DNA of 64,000 nucleotides, taken from the NCBI RefSeq assembly GCF_007830495.1, contig NZ_VLKW01000004.1:248001-312000 (forward strand), written 5' to 3'. The notes beneath the pieces are model-generated. The model was not told the DNA's origin, did not search any database, and was given only the letters and a program-made list of their open reading frames with translations. The DNA comes from Pseudoduganella flava (GTDB taxonomy: Bacteria > Pseudomonadota > Gammaproteobacteria > Burkholderiales > Burkholderiaceae_D). Position 1 is the first letter of the stretch. The number at the start of each line of letters is the position of its first letter. This document shows, in pieces, positions 8,557-17,979 of this stretch. Both the position numbers and the translations under genes were made by a program.

Positions 8557-10479
8557 ATGGCCTTGCACCCAGTCCTCGAACAAGTCACGGCACGGATCAT
8601 CAAGCGCAGCCGTCCTTCGCGTGGCGCCTACCTGGCGCATCTCGAAGCGGCCCGCATCAAGGGTCGTCCGCAGCGCGGTTCCCTGTCCTGCACCAATCTC
8701 GCGCACGGCTTCGCCGCGTTCCCGCAGCACGACAAGCTGCTGCTGAAGGAAGTGAAAAAACCCTCCGTCGCGATCGTGTCTGCCTACAACGACATGCTGT
8801 CGGCGCACCAGCCGTTCGAGCACTTCCCGAAGGTGATCAAGGACGCCGTGCGCGACGTGGGCGCGGTGGCGCAATTCGCCGGCGGCGTGCCGGCGATGTG
8901 CGACGGCGTCACGCAAGGCCAGCCGGGCATGGAACTGTCGCTGTTCTCGCGCGACACGATCGCGATGAGCACGGCGGTGGCGATGTCGCACAATATGTTC
9001 GACGCGGCGCTGTACCTGGGCATCTGCGACAAGATCGTGCCGGGCCTGCTGATCGGCGCGCTGCACTTCGGCCACATCCCGGCCGTGTTCGTGCCGGGCG
9101 GGCCGATGACGTCCGGCCTGTCGAACAAGGAAAAGGCGGCCATTCGCCAGCGCTACGCGCAGGGCAAGGCCACCCGCGAGGAACTGCTGGAAGGCGAGGC
9201 GCAGTCGTACCACGGCGCCGGCACCTGCACGTTCTACGGCACCGCGAACAGCAACCAGATGCTGATGGAGGTGATGGGCCTGCACCTGCCGGGCGCCGCA
9301 TTCATCACGCCGTATACGGAACTGCGCGACCAGCTGACGGTGGCCGCCGCACAGCGCGCGGCGCAGATCACGGAGCTGGGCAACGAGTACATCCCCGTCG
9401 GCCACATCGTCGACGAGAAGTCCATCGTCAACGCGATCGTCGCGCTGCTGGCCACCGGCGGCTCGACGAACCACACGCTGCACCTGCCGGCGATCGCCCG
9501 TGCGGCCGGCATCCTGATCGACTGGGACGACTTCAACGACCTGTCCGGCGTGGTGCCGCTGCTGGCACGGATCTACCCGAACGGCGACGCGGACGTGAAC
9601 CACTTCCACGCGGCCGGCGGCACCGGTTTCATCATCCGCGAGCTGCTCGATGCGGGCCTCTTGCATGAAGACGTGACGACGGTGCTCGGCAAGGGCCTGC
9701 GCAACCACTGCAAGGAGCCGTTCCTGGGCGAAGGCGGCAAGGGCGTCGTGTTCAAGGATTCCCCGGCCGTGACGGGCGACGACAAGGTCGTGCGCACCGC
9801 CGCGGAGCCGTTCTCGAAGGATGGCGGCATGGTGCTCGTGCAGGGCAACCTGGGCCGCGCGATCATGAAGGTGTCCGCCGTGAAGCCGGAGCACCGCACG
9901 GTCGAGGCGCCGGCCATCGTGTTCAATTCGCAGGAAGACTTCATGGCCGACTACAAGGCCGGCAAGCTCGATCGCGACTTCGTGGCCGTGCTCCGCTTCC
10001 AGGGCCCGCGCGCCAACGGCATGCCGGAACTGCATGCGCTGACGCCGGCGCTGGCGAACCTGCAGGATGCGGGCCGCAAGGTGGCGCTGGTGACGGATGG
10101 CCGCATGTCCGGCGCATCGGGCAAGGTACCGGCGGCGATCCACGTCTCGCCCGAAGTGCTGGCCGGCGGCCCGCTTGGCCTCGTGCGCGACGGCGACATC
10201 ATCCGCGTCGATGCCGGCAGCGGCACGCTGGAAGCGCTGGTCGAATCATCCGTGTGGCATGCGCGCGCACTGGCGCAGGCCGACCTGACGCCGAGCCACG
10301 TGGGCATGGGCCGCGAACTGTTCGCGATGTTCCGCAACAGCGTGTCGGCGGCCGAGGAGGGCGCGGCGACGTTCCCGCTGCCGTCGCCGATCGATACGAC
10401 CGTCGAACTGCATGGCGGTGACAACGTGGGCAATACGGTGCCCGGTTCCGACGAAGATTTCCTTGCCAAGAAAGCGTAA
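8557..10479 (+). CDS. edd: 6-phosphogluconate dehydratase (Entner-Doudoroff)
   Basis: A 640-residue dehydratase of the IlvD/Edd family that converts 6-phosphogluconate to KDPG. Residues expected for the [4Fe-4S] cluster and active site are present: [43 protein letters not shown] and [20 protein letters not shown] 8557 follows AAGGAAGC. The eda start codon comes directly after the stop (TAA then ATG), so the pair is a tightly coupled operon divergent from pgi. Confidence 0.97.
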   Translation: MALHPVLEQVTARIIKRSRPSRGAYLAHLEAARIKGRPQRGSLSCTNLAHGFAAFPQHDKLLLKEVKKPSVAIVSAYNDMLSAHQPFEHFPKVIKDAVRDVGAVAQFAGGVPAMCDGVTQGQPGMELSLFSRDTIAMSTAVAMSHNMFDAALYLGICDKIVPGLLIGALHFGHIPAVFVPGGPMTSGLSNKEKAAIRQRYAQGKATREELLEGEAQSYHGAGTCTFYGTANSNQMLMEVMGLHLPGAAFITPYTELRDQLTVAAAQRAAQITELGNEYIPVGHIVDEKSIVNAIVALLATGGSTNHTLHLPAIARAAGILIDWDDFNDLSGVVPLLARIYPNGDADVNHFHAAGGTGFIIRELLDAGLLHEDVTTVLGKGLRNHCKEPFLGEGGKGVVFKDSPAVTGDDKVVRTAAEPFSKDGGMVLVQGNLGRAIMKVSAVKPEHRTVEAPAIVFNSQEDFMADYKAGKLDRDFVAVLRFQGPRANGMPELHALTPALANLQDAGRKVALVTDGRMSGASGKVPAAIHVSPEVLAGGPLGLVRDGDIIRVDAGSGTLEALVESSVWHARALAQADLTPSHVGMGRELFAMFRNSVSAAEEGAATFPLPSPIDTTVELHGGDNVGNTVPGSDEDFLAKKA

Positions 10480-11106
10480 ATGACCATGAATCTGCTCGAC
10501 ATTATGCGTACCTCGGCCGTGATCCCCGTGATCGCGATCGACGACCCCGATCACGCCGTGCCCCTCGCGAAAGCGCTGGTGGCCGGTGGCATCCGCGTGC
10601 TGGAAGTCACGCTGCGCACGCAGCACGGCCTTGGCGCGATCCGCGCGATGAGCCAGGTGGAAGGCGCGATCGTCGGCGTCGGCACGTTGACGCAGCCGGA
10701 GGAATTCGCCGCCGCGCGCGATGCGGGTGCCGTGTTCGGCGTGTCGCCGGGCCTCACCGATGCGCTGATCGGCGCGGCGAAATCGTCCGGCCTGCCGCTG
10801 CTGCCGGGCGTGATGACGCCTTCCGAAGTGATGAAGGCGCGCGAGCAGGGCTTCAAGCAATTGAAGCTGTTCCCGGCCGTGCCGGCGGGCGGCGTGGGCA
10901 TGCTGAACGCGATCGCGGGGCCCTTGTCCGACGTGACGTTCTGCCCGACGGGCGGCATCTCGCAAGAGACCGCGCCGGCCTTCCTGGCGCTGAAGAACGT
11001 GGCCTGCGTGGGCGGCTCGTGGCTGACGCCAAAGGATGCGATGAAGGCGGGCGACTGGGGGCACATCACGGCGCTGGCCAAGGCGGCGAGCGCGTTGCGC
11101 GGTTGA
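10480..11106 (+). CDS. eda: KDPG aldolase (2-dehydro-3-deoxyphosphogluconate aldolase)
   Basis: A 208-residue class I aldolase splitting KDPG into pyruvate and glyceraldehyde-3-phosphate. The Schiff-base lysine motif FKQLKLFPA, the glutamate-containing LEVTLRT and the phosphate-binding CPTGGIS are all visible. The ATG directly follows the edd stop; a second in-frame ATG at 10486 is an alternative start. A hairpin terminator lies 21 bp after the stop. Confidence 0.96.
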   Translation: MTMNLLDIMRTSAVIPVIAIDDPDHAVPLAKALVAGGIRVLEVTLRTQHGLGAIRAMSQVEGAIVGVGTLTQPEEFAAARDAGAVFGVSPGLTDALIGAAKSSGLPLLPGVMTPSEVMKAREQGFKQLKLFPAVPAGGVGMLNAIAGPLSDVTFCPTGGISQETAPAFLALKNVACVGGSWLTPKDAMKAGDWGHITALAKAASALRG

Positions 11107-11127
11107 TTGCTGGCAGCTCTGCATTGG

Positions 11128-11149
11128 ACGGCGCCTGCGGGCGCCGTTT
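11128..11149 (+). terminator. Rho-independent terminator after edd-eda
   Basis: ACGGCGCC (11128-11135), loop TGCG, GGCGCCGT (11140-11147), then TT. The 8-bp stem is perfect; the T run is short, so efficiency may be moderate. Confidence 0.65.
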
Positions 11150-11240
11150 GGCTGTCCAGGTGGCGAGCACCACGGTGGTGCATACGCCACAGCTTGCCGT
11201 TCGCAAGTTGCGATTCTGATAAAGAAGCGGCAGGCCAACC

Positions 11241-11246
11241 TATAAT
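11241..11246 (+). promoter_or_regulatory. Putative -10 box for the first large PEP-CTERM gene
   Basis: A perfect TATAAT lies 79 bp before the ATG at 11325 in locally AT-richer DNA. No good -35 box is seen at the right distance, so an activator may be needed or the match may be chance. Confidence 0.3.
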
Positions 11247-11324
11247 TTCCCACGTCGCCGTGTTACCCGCGCCGGCGACAGCCTTGGCACATCCGCGGGC
11301 CAGCTTCCATCGCAGGAGTCGGCC

Positions 11325-14210
11325 ATGCATTCCAATCCCACCCCCTCCCTGTACGCTCGCCTGCCGCGGCTGGCGCCACTGGCCCTGGCATTGGCGCTTT
11401 CCGGCGCAGCGGCCGCGCAAACCATCACGGTCACCGGCGCGCCCGGCCAGGACGGCAGCAGCGGCACTCAACCAGGCGCTGCCGGCGCTGCCGGTTCGGC
11501 GGGCGGCCCGGCGACCGCGGCCGCAGGTATTGCCCACACCGGCGCGGTCGCCACGGGAGGCAACGGCGGCCGGGGCGGCAACGGTGCCGGTGGCGCGCCA
11601 GGCCAGGATGGCGGCGCAGCCGGTAACGGTGGCGCGGGCGGCGCGGCCACCGCGCAGCACATCGTCGGCAGCGCTGCTTCCAACATCAATGTGAGTGCCC
11701 AGGCGACCGGCGGAAATGGCGGCGCCGCGGGCGTTCCCGGCGAGGCCGGCAACGGCGGCAGCGCCGGCGCACAGGGCGCCGGGGGCAATGGCGGCGATGC
11801 CGCCGCGAGCGTGTCCGCGACGGGTACCCGCATTATCCAGGGCAACGCACAGGCGGACGGCGGCGCCGCGGCGGGTGTGCTGGCGGGCGACTATGCCCGC
11901 CACGCAGGTACGGCCGAGGCGACGGCGACGCTCCTCGGCGGCAGCAGCTCCTTCGTCAGCGGCAACGTGCACGCATACGGGGGCAATGCCGGCATGACGG
12001 GAGGCGGCGCCGGCCCGGTGGCAGGCGGCGCCGCGCGCGGGGCGGTCACCGCCACGGGCGACATCGTGGCTCTGTCCAGCACCGTGTACGGCGGCACGGG
12101 CAGCGCGGCAAGCGGCGGCGGGGCAGGCGGCCGCGGCGGCGATGCGGAAGGCGACATCCACGCCAGCGTGGGCAGCGGCTACTTTTCCGGCCAATGGCGC
12201 GTGCAGGGCGGCTCCGGCGGCAACTCGACGGGCGGTACCGGCGGCGCCGGCGGCAACGCCCGCCTCAGCACGCAGATCACGACCGCCACCACGGGCAGTA
12301 TCGACCTGTGGACATACGTCGCTGGCGGCGATGGCGGCGACGGTCACGGGCTGGCAGGCGACAGCGACGTCAATCTCGTCATCGCCGCCGGCGGTTTGGG
12401 AACGGTCGGCGGCGAGGTCAGGTCGACAGGCGGCCGTGGCGGCCATGGCGCCGGCATTACCGGCACGGCGATGCAAGGCGGGCAGGGCAAGCTGACGGCA
12501 AACGTCGTGACGCAGGGCCGGCTTCAGTTGCACGTGAGCGCGACCGGCGGGGCGGGCGGTGACGGCATCGACGGCCACGGCGGGCGCGGGGGCGACGCGA
12601 TCGCCGTGGCGGCCGGCAGTGGCCACGCCAGCTACGCCGGGAGCCCCAACGAGCTGTACATCGAGGCGACGGGCGGCGTGGGCGGCGCGGCATCCGCACC
12701 TGGCAAGCGTGCCGGGGATGGCGGCACGGGGCATATCGCCGGCACCATCCACGGCACCGGCATCGCTGATGCCCAGCTCAGGGCCACCGTGACCGGCGGC
12801 CGGGGCGGTACGGGCAAGGGCCAGGCACTTGCCGGCAACGGCGGCGCGGCCTATGCAAACAACAATGTGGACGGCAGCGTGGGCAGCGACGGCGTCGAAC
12901 TGTATCTGGAACAGAAGGCTGTCGGCGGCATGGGCGGCTTCCACGACATCGGCAAGGGGGGCAAGGGCGGGTCCGCGGTGTCGACGCTGACGCGCACGAT
13001 CGAAGGAAACCACACCATTTCGCTGCGTGCGGAAGCGCGCGGGGGCACCGGTGGCGTCGGCACCATCGGCGGGGATGGCGGGGATGCGACAGCCAGTGTC
13101 GACGTCACGCGCGCCGGGACAACCGTCGGCCTGTCCGGCGTCGCCGAGGCGGTGGGCGGCGGCGGGGGCTATGGCCAGCCGGGGCTGGGCGGCAACGCAT
13201 CGGCGCGCAGTGTCGTGCGCGCCGCGGGGAACGCCTCGGCACTGGCGAAGGCCGATGGAACCGGCTGGAACGTCGACAGCCGCAGGGAGGCGCCTGCCCG
13301 TGCCGATGCGTTTGCGCGCGCCGAATCCACGGTCACGGATGCCAGCGCGAGCGCATACGCGACCGCTGCCCGGCAGGAGGGTGGCGTCGCGCACGCGCGC
13401 AGCGAAGTGATCTCCACCGGCCGCGCTTTTGCCGTCGCTTCGACGCTGGGCCATGAAGGCACCGCCAGCAGCTACACGCACACGACGGGGACGAATCTCA
13501 GCGAGGCCAGGGCCATAGGCGATGTCACCCGTGGCGGACTGCATTCCGCCAGCGTGGCGCAGCACGGCACCGGCCTCGTCGAAACGGACGCGCGCCTGAC
13601 GTTCGGCGGTGCGTCCAGGTGGACCGGTGCCAGGGTCTGGAGCCGCGCGCAGGTCGGCAGCGGCGAGCTGCTCGAAAGCTTCGACACCACGTCGTTCGGC
13701 TACCTGCGGCCGGATCTCGCCATCCTGTATCCCCACGACCCAGCCGTGGCCGGCCGTTACGCGGGGGCAGACGTGTTCGCCGCCGGCCGCATGGTCGGGG
13801 GCGGCGATTTCGGCGCCACCCTGCCGACGCGCTACGGCACCAGCGCGCACTTCGTGTTCGACGCGGCTTCGGAGGGCATGTTGCGGCTGGACCTGCTGAA
13901 CTTCAGGCATAGGGACGCATTCGCGACGATGGAATTCAGTGTTGCCGTGCAGGGGGCCGAGGTGTTTCGCCAGACGTTTTACCGGCTCGTCGATGCGCAG
14001 GCATTCTTCAGTGGCGGCATGCTCGAGCTCGGCCTGTTGGACGAGGGACCGTACGACATACTGATCGCCGCCGACTTCCTGTTCGGGAATCCGGGCTGGG
14101 TGGGGTTCGACTATGTGCTGGCGGCTGTGCCCGAACCCGGCATGTGGCTGCTGCTGGCGGTCGGGCTGGTGCTGGTACGCGTACGCCTGCGCGGCAGCTT
14201 CCGGGTTTGA
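11325..14210 (+). CDS. Large glycine-rich PEP-CTERM surface protein (first paralogue)
   Basis: A 961-residue secreted protein. Residues 1-32 form a signal peptide ending ALSGAAAAQ. Residues of about 35-650 are dominated by irregular glycine runs of the GGNGGxGG type, spaced by short beta-strand-like stretches. An Ala/Ser-rich segment follows (ADAFARAESTVTDASASA). A C-terminal module of about 130 residues ends in VPEPGMWLLLAVGLVLV and an arginine-rich tail, the PEP-CTERM sorting signal handled by exosortase. The same three-part layout is in the gene at 14906, so they are paralogues. The function is unknown; a matrix or surface role is likely for this class. Confidence 0.85.
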   Translation: MHSNPTPSLYARLPRLAPLALALALSGAAAAQTITVTGAPGQDGSSGTQPGAAGAAGSAGGPATAAAGIAHTGAVATGGNGGRGGNGAGGAPGQDGGAAGNGGAGGAATAQHIVGSAASNINVSAQATGGNGGAAGVPGEAGNGGSAGAQGAGGNGGDAAASVSATGTRIIQGNAQADGGAAAGVLAGDYARHAGTAEATATLLGGSSSFVSGNVHAYGGNAGMTGGGAGPVAGGAARGAVTATGDIVALSSTVYGGTGSAASGGGAGGRGGDAEGDIHASVGSGYFSGQWRVQGGSGGNSTGGTGGAGGNARLSTQITTATTGSIDLWTYVAGGDGGDGHGLAGDSDVNLVIAAGGLGTVGGEVRSTGGRGGHGAGITGTAMQGGQGKLTANVVTQGRLQLHVSATGGAGGDGIDGHGGRGGDAIAVAAGSGHASYAGSPNELYIEATGGVGGAASAPGKRAGDGGTGHIAGTIHGTGIADAQLRATVTGGRGGTGKGQALAGNGGAAYANNNVDGSVGSDGVELYLEQKAVGGMGGFHDIGKGGKGGSAVSTLTRTIEGNHTISLRAEARGGTGGVGTIGGDGGDATASVDVTRAGTTVGLSGVAEAVGGGGGYGQPGLGGNASARSVVRAAGNASALAKADGTGWNVDSRREAPARADAFARAESTVTDASASAYATAARQEGGVAHARSEVISTGRAFAVASTLGHEGTASSYTHTTGTNLSEARAIGDVTRGGLHSASVAQHGTGLVETDARLTFGGASRWTGARVWSRAQVGSGELLESFDTTSFGYLRPDLAILYPHDPAVAGRYAGADVFAAGRMVGGGDFGATLPTRYGTSAHFVFDAASEGMLRLDLLNFRHRDAFATMEFSVAVQGAEVFRQTFYRLVDAQAFFSGGMLELGLLDEGPYDILIAADFLFGNPGWVGFDYVLAAVPEPGMWLLLAVGLVLVRVRLRGSFRV

Positions 14211-14241
14211 GGCGATCTAGCGCGGTCCGGTGCATGCCAAA

Positions 14242-14271
14242 ATTGCAATGAGTGTGGGATCGGCGCTAGAA
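14242..14271 (+). promoter_or_regulatory. Putative sigma-70 promoter for the small membrane protein
   Basis: TTGCAA (14242-14247) and TAGAAT (14266-14271) are separated by 18 bp, about 32 bp before the GTG start at 14303. Confidence 0.45.
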
Positions 14272-14302
14272 TCGGCATTTTCTTACTGAACGATACCTGA
14301 CC

Positions 14303-14761
14303 GTGAGCGATCCACACGACTTGCCCAACCCCGCCTTCACTCCCCGCGGCATTCCCGCTCCTGGCTGGCGCGCCAGCGCGGCGCTCGTGCTGGCGGCCGT
14401 CGCCGCGGCCGCGCTCGTCGTGCTGGTGCTGTTCCTGTGGCGCCAGCAGACCAACCCGGGATTCTCCCCCGGCCCGCTCGGCGTGCGCTATGCCGTGCAG
14501 TTGCAGAACGGCCAGATGTTCTACGGCCTGCTGCGCGAAATGGGCCCGCACCACCTGCAGCTGGAGGACGTCTACTACGTGCAGCCGTTCACCACGCCGG
14601 ACGGCCGGCAGGGCAACCGCGTCGTCAGCCGCCAGAAGAATGACTGGCATGGACCGACCACGTTGACGGTGCCGCTCGACCGGGTGGTCACGATCGAACA
14701 GGTGGGCGGCGCGTCGCAGCTTGCGAAATTGATCGAACAGGACAAGCAGTCTCCCAAGTAA
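14303..14761 (+). CDS. Small single-pass membrane protein, function unknown
   Basis: A 152-residue protein starting with GTG. It has a short cytoplasmic N-terminus, one hydrophobic segment (about residues 24-45, AALVLAAVAAAALVVLVLFL), then a soluble domain of about 105 residues containing VQLQNGQMFYGLLREMGPHHLQLEDVYYV. That pattern suggests a small beta-barrel-like fold. I do not recognise a named family with confidence. It sits between the two large PEP-CTERM genes but has its own promoter-like sequence, so a functional link is only suggested by position. Confidence 0.7.
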   Translation: MSDPHDLPNPAFTPRGIPAPGWRASAALVLAAVAAAALVVLVLFLWRQQTNPGFSPGPLGVRYAVQLQNGQMFYGLLREMGPHHLQLEDVYYVQPFTTPDGRQGNRVVSRQKNDWHGPTTLTVPLDRVVTIEQVGGASQLAKLIEQDKQSPK

Positions 14762-14787
14762 CTTGCTGTTCGATAGTTTAATTGTCA

Positions 14788-14816
14788 TTGTGTAAATAAG
14801 TTTTTGTTAAGATAAT
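14788..14816 (+). promoter_or_regulatory. Putative promoter for the second large PEP-CTERM gene
   Basis: TTGTGT (14788-14793) and GATAAT (14811-14816) are spaced by 17 bp in a distinctly AT-rich stretch after the small membrane protein gene. The implied leader is about 80 nt and GC-rich. Confidence 0.35.
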
Positions 14817-14905
14817 CCTTCCCGGATCGGCCGTTACCCGCAGGCCGGCCGGCGCCCACCTTTCCGGTCGCCCATTTCGGCGGGCGTCTACTGGAAAGGA
14901 CTTGT

Positions 14906-17788
14906 ATGCATTTGGACCGATTTCGCGCAGCCCGCTTCGGCGGGCTGCGGCTTGTTCCGCTCGTGCTGGCGCTGGCGGGCGGCCAGGTATCTGCCGCCGT
15001 CATCAACGGCACGGCCGGCACGGCCGGCAGTAATGGCGCTGCGCCGGGGGCGGCAGGTACGGCCGGGGGGCATGGCGGGGCGGCGATCGGCCAAGCCAGC
15101 GGGAACCTGAGCGCTGTCGGCGGTGCGGGCGGCAATGGTGGTGATGGCGCCGCCGGCGCGCCAGGGCAGGCTGGCGGGGCGGGTGGCGCTGGCGGCAATG
15201 GCGGTGCGGCCAGCGCGATCATCGACGCGACCGCGACGAACGGACTGCGGCGTGACGCCTATGCGCAAGGCGGAGCTGGAGGTAATTCCGGCTACGCCGG
15301 TGCCGGAACCCCGTCCGGTACCGGAGCGACCGGGGGCGAGGGAGGCGCGGCGACGGCCTCCCTGCACCTGGTCGGCACGGACCGCGTGCAGGGCAGCAGC
15401 GAAGCCCACGGTGGCTACGGCGGGCAGGGCGAATCGGGCATCGCGCAGACGGCCGGCGGTGCGGCGCAATCGACGTTGAGCCTGCGTGCGGAAGGCCCCA
15501 ACGGCTATGTGTATGGCAGCGCGATCGCGGCGGGCGCCAGCGGTTCGAGCGTGTCCCGGAACGGCATCGGTTCGATCGGAGGCGCGGCCAACCTGACGAT
15601 GACAGGCAGCGGCAACAGCGTGTGGCTCGACGGCTCGGTGGGGGCCGGCTACAGCGGCGGCGCGGCCGGGGCCGGCAATACCGGGGTTCACGGCAACGCC
15701 GCCGTCAGCGGCAGCATGGCGATCGTTGCCGGCGACGGCGGCGCGACCGGCGTGCTGAACATCAGCGCCGGCAGCGGCGGCGGCGGCCGCAACGGCGCCA
15801 ACGGCGGCAACGGCGCGGACCTGACGGTCGCCAATCCTATCTCGGCAACGACGACGGGCTCGCTGGCGCTGGCGCTGCGCGGTTCTGCCGGCAGCGGCGG
15901 CGACTCCACCGATGCCGTGGCCGGACGGGCCGGCAACGCGGACGTGGGCCTGGTACTCGATGACCGCCGGGCAACCTATATGCAAGCCGATGTGACGGCG
16001 TCCGGTGGCAATGGTGGCAGGGTGATCGGCGGAATCGGAAGCGAGCAGGCGAACGGCACTGCCGGCGAAGGGGGCCGCGCGCGCGGCTATCTGGTGGTGA
16101 CCGCGCAGGCGCCGACGAATGCGACGGCGCGGGCCGATGGGGGCTATGGCGGCACGCACGCCCGCGGCAACGGCGGCAACGGTGGCGACGCCGCCAGCAG
16201 CGGCCTCGTGCGCGTCATCGGCGATGGTTATGCCAACAGCAACGCATATGCCAGAGGCGGCAATGGCGGGTCGGCGGAGTTCGTCGGGCGTGGCGGCGAT
16301 GGTGGCAATGCCGACGTGCAGGCGGCGGGGTATGCCGTTTCGGGTCCCGTGCGCGTGGAGGCGGTGGCGCTGGGCGGGACCGGCGGGAAGGGCTACTACG
16401 GCGCCGCGGGCGGCAACGGCGGCATCGGCCGTGCGATCGACGCGGTGGCCGGCGGCACGACCGGCACGCTGCAGCTGGTGCAGACGGCGACCGGCGGCGG
16501 CGGCGGCGTCGGCTCCGGCACCGCAGCCGGCGGCAAGGGCGGCGCCGGCATTTCCAGGCTCACGTTGACCGATGCGGCGACGCGCGACCTGGCGGTCAAC
16601 GTCAGCGCATTCGGTGGCAATGGCGGCGACGGCACGTACGGCGCCGGCGGAACGGGAGGTGCTGCGGAGTCCTTCCTGGACCTGACCTCCACCGCGGCCG
16701 GCGCTGACGTGCGGACTGAGGTCGCCGCGACGGGGGGGGCGGCCGGTGCCGGCCCGAATGGGCGCCTCGGCGTGGGTGGCGCGGCGGTCGCGCGCGGTAC
16801 CGTGCGCGCCGCCGGCAGTGTGTACCACTGGGTAACGGCCGATGGCGGCGCGGCGACAGCCGGCGGCTCGGCGAAGATCGGCAATGCCGATGCGTTCGGC
16901 CGGGCGGAAGCGGCGACCAGCGCCACCGCGTACGTCGCTGCGCGCACCGGCGCGACGAGTGGGGCGATCAGTCGGGCCCGCGCCGAGTCGGTGGCGACCG
17001 CGGGGCGCAGCGAGGCGGGCGCCGGGGCATTGGGCGGGGCCGAAGGGCACGCGTCCGCCCATGCATGGGGCGTTGGCGCGGCCCTGAGCCAAGCGAACGC
17101 TGAAGCTGACGGGCAACGCGGCAGCGCGCTGGCCGAAAGCACGTCGACCGGCGCGCACGGCGTACAGGTCGACACGCGTGCCAGCGCGGCCGAGCTGGCC
17201 GGGCGCACATCCGTGACGGCCGGCAGCAACATCGGCGGCGGCGTCTTCGCGCTGGAGTACGGGCAACGGCAGAGCTCCTACGCGATCTCGCAGGCCAGCG
17301 CCTTGCCGGCCGACGCACCCGCCGGCACCCCGGACGGGCTGGCACTCGGCGTCGGCACGATGGGGGCCTACGGCGCCAACGGGTTGGCGGCTGGCTCCTA
17401 CAGCCTGCAGACCGCCGCCAACTTCCAGTTCGACACGACGGGCCAGAGCGTGCTGACGCTGGGCCTCCTGAGCGCGCTGACGCAGGGCACCGGCCTGGCG
17501 GGCCTGGCGCTGACGGTCAGCGCGGACGGCGCGACGCTGTTCTCGCAGACGTTCGCCAATCTCGCCGACGCCCAGCTGTTCTTCGCCGATAACACGGTCA
17601 CGCTCGGCATGCTGGGGGCCGGCAGCCACGACGTGCTCGTTGCCGCCGACTTCCTGCTGAACGGGGCCGGCGGCTTCGGCTTCCAGTATGCGCTGGTGTC
17701 GTCGGTGCCGGAACCGTCCAGCTGGCAGATGCTGCTGTTGGGCCTGGGCGCCCTGGCCCAGCGTGCGGCGCGGCGCACGCGTCGATGA
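14906..17788 (+). CDS. Large glycine-rich PEP-CTERM surface protein (second paralogue)
   Basis: A 960-residue protein almost the same length as the one at 11325 and with the same order of parts. It has a signal peptide (residues 1-30, LVLALAGGQVSAAV), a long glycine-rich region (about 31-640), an Ala-rich segment (ADAFGRAEAATSATAYVAA), and a C-terminal module. That module carries FSQTFANLADAQLFF and DVLVAADFLLNG, mirrored in the first paralogue by FRQTFYRLVDAQAFF and DILIAADFLFGN. It ends VPEPSSWQMLLLGLGALAQ plus an Arg-rich tail, the PEP-CTERM signal. ATG 14906 follows GGAAAGGA. Confidence 0.85.
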   Translation: MHLDRFRAARFGGLRLVPLVLALAGGQVSAAVINGTAGTAGSNGAAPGAAGTAGGHGGAAIGQASGNLSAVGGAGGNGGDGAAGAPGQAGGAGGAGGNGGAASAIIDATATNGLRRDAYAQGGAGGNSGYAGAGTPSGTGATGGEGGAATASLHLVGTDRVQGSSEAHGGYGGQGESGIAQTAGGAAQSTLSLRAEGPNGYVYGSAIAAGASGSSVSRNGIGSIGGAANLTMTGSGNSVWLDGSVGAGYSGGAAGAGNTGVHGNAAVSGSMAIVAGDGGATGVLNISAGSGGGGRNGANGGNGADLTVANPISATTTGSLALALRGSAGSGGDSTDAVAGRAGNADVGLVLDDRRATYMQADVTASGGNGGRVIGGIGSEQANGTAGEGGRARGYLVVTAQAPTNATARADGGYGGTHARGNGGNGGDAASSGLVRVIGDGYANSNAYARGGNGGSAEFVGRGGDGGNADVQAAGYAVSGPVRVEAVALGGTGGKGYYGAAGGNGGIGRAIDAVAGGTTGTLQLVQTATGGGGGVGSGTAAGGKGGAGISRLTLTDAATRDLAVNVSAFGGNGGDGTYGAGGTGGAAESFLDLTSTAAGADVRTEVAATGGAAGAGPNGRLGVGGAAVARGTVRAAGSVYHWVTADGGAATAGGSAKIGNADAFGRAEAATSATAYVAARTGATSGAISRARAESVATAGRSEAGAGALGGAEGHASAHAWGVGAALSQANAEADGQRGSALAESTSTGAHGVQVDTRASAAELAGRTSVTAGSNIGGGVFALEYGQRQSSYAISQASALPADAPAGTPDGLALGVGTMGAYGANGLAAGSYSLQTAANFQFDTTGQSVLTLGLLSALTQGTGLAGLALTVSADGATLFSQTFANLADAQLFFADNTVTLGMLGAGSHDVLVAADFLLNGAGGFGFQYALVSSVPEPSSWQMLLLGLGALAQRAARRTRR

Positions 17789-17800
17789 TGCGATGAACCA

Positions 17801-17828
17801 CCGCCCGGGCTTCATTCGGCCCGGGCGG
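17801..17828 (+). terminator. GC-rich hairpin after the second PEP-CTERM gene
   Basis: CCGCCCGGGC, loop TTCATTCG, GCCCGGGCGG: a perfect 10-bp stem 12 bp after the stop codon. There is no T run, so it may stabilise the 3' end instead of terminating. Confidence 0.5.
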
Positions 17829-17878
17829 CGCGCTAGCGCTGGATTGTCGCGCGTCCGTTACATTTTTCACATAATTAT

Positions 17879-17908
17879 TTGATAACTCTGGTTAGTTGCA
17901 TATATGAT
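17879..17908 (+). promoter_or_regulatory. Putative sigma-70 promoter for the nidogen-like PEP-CTERM gene
   Basis: TTGATA (17879-17884) and TATGAT (17903-17908) with an 18-bp spacer lie in an AT-rich island, 72 bp before the ATG. Confidence 0.45.
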
Positions 17909-17979
17909 AATCGGCCGCGCGGAAACGGGCCTGCCGCATGCCCGCCCGCGCCTGATAACCACGATAACCAGGGAATAGA

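Noticed and set aside
11158-11200. Palindrome GCACCACGGTGGTGC (11167-11181) as an operator
   Set aside because: A single palindrome without a nearby promoter match or second copy; not enough to call a binding site.
10551-13910. A 1119-codon minus-strand frame across eda and the first PEP-CTERM gene
   Set aside because: Composition is Ala/Arg/Gly without motifs, and it runs over genes of different function; the plus strand carries the signal peptide and PEP-CTERM signal.
11320-17790. CRISPR or minisatellite array in the glycine-rich genes
   Set aside because: The GGC-rich repeats vary in length and sequence, keep the reading frame and encode Gly-rich protein; there are no constant repeats and spacers.
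14888-17815. A 975-codon minus-strand frame opposite the second PEP-CTERM gene
   Set aside because: Shadow of the GGC/GCC codon repeats; no signal peptide, motif or ribosome site.
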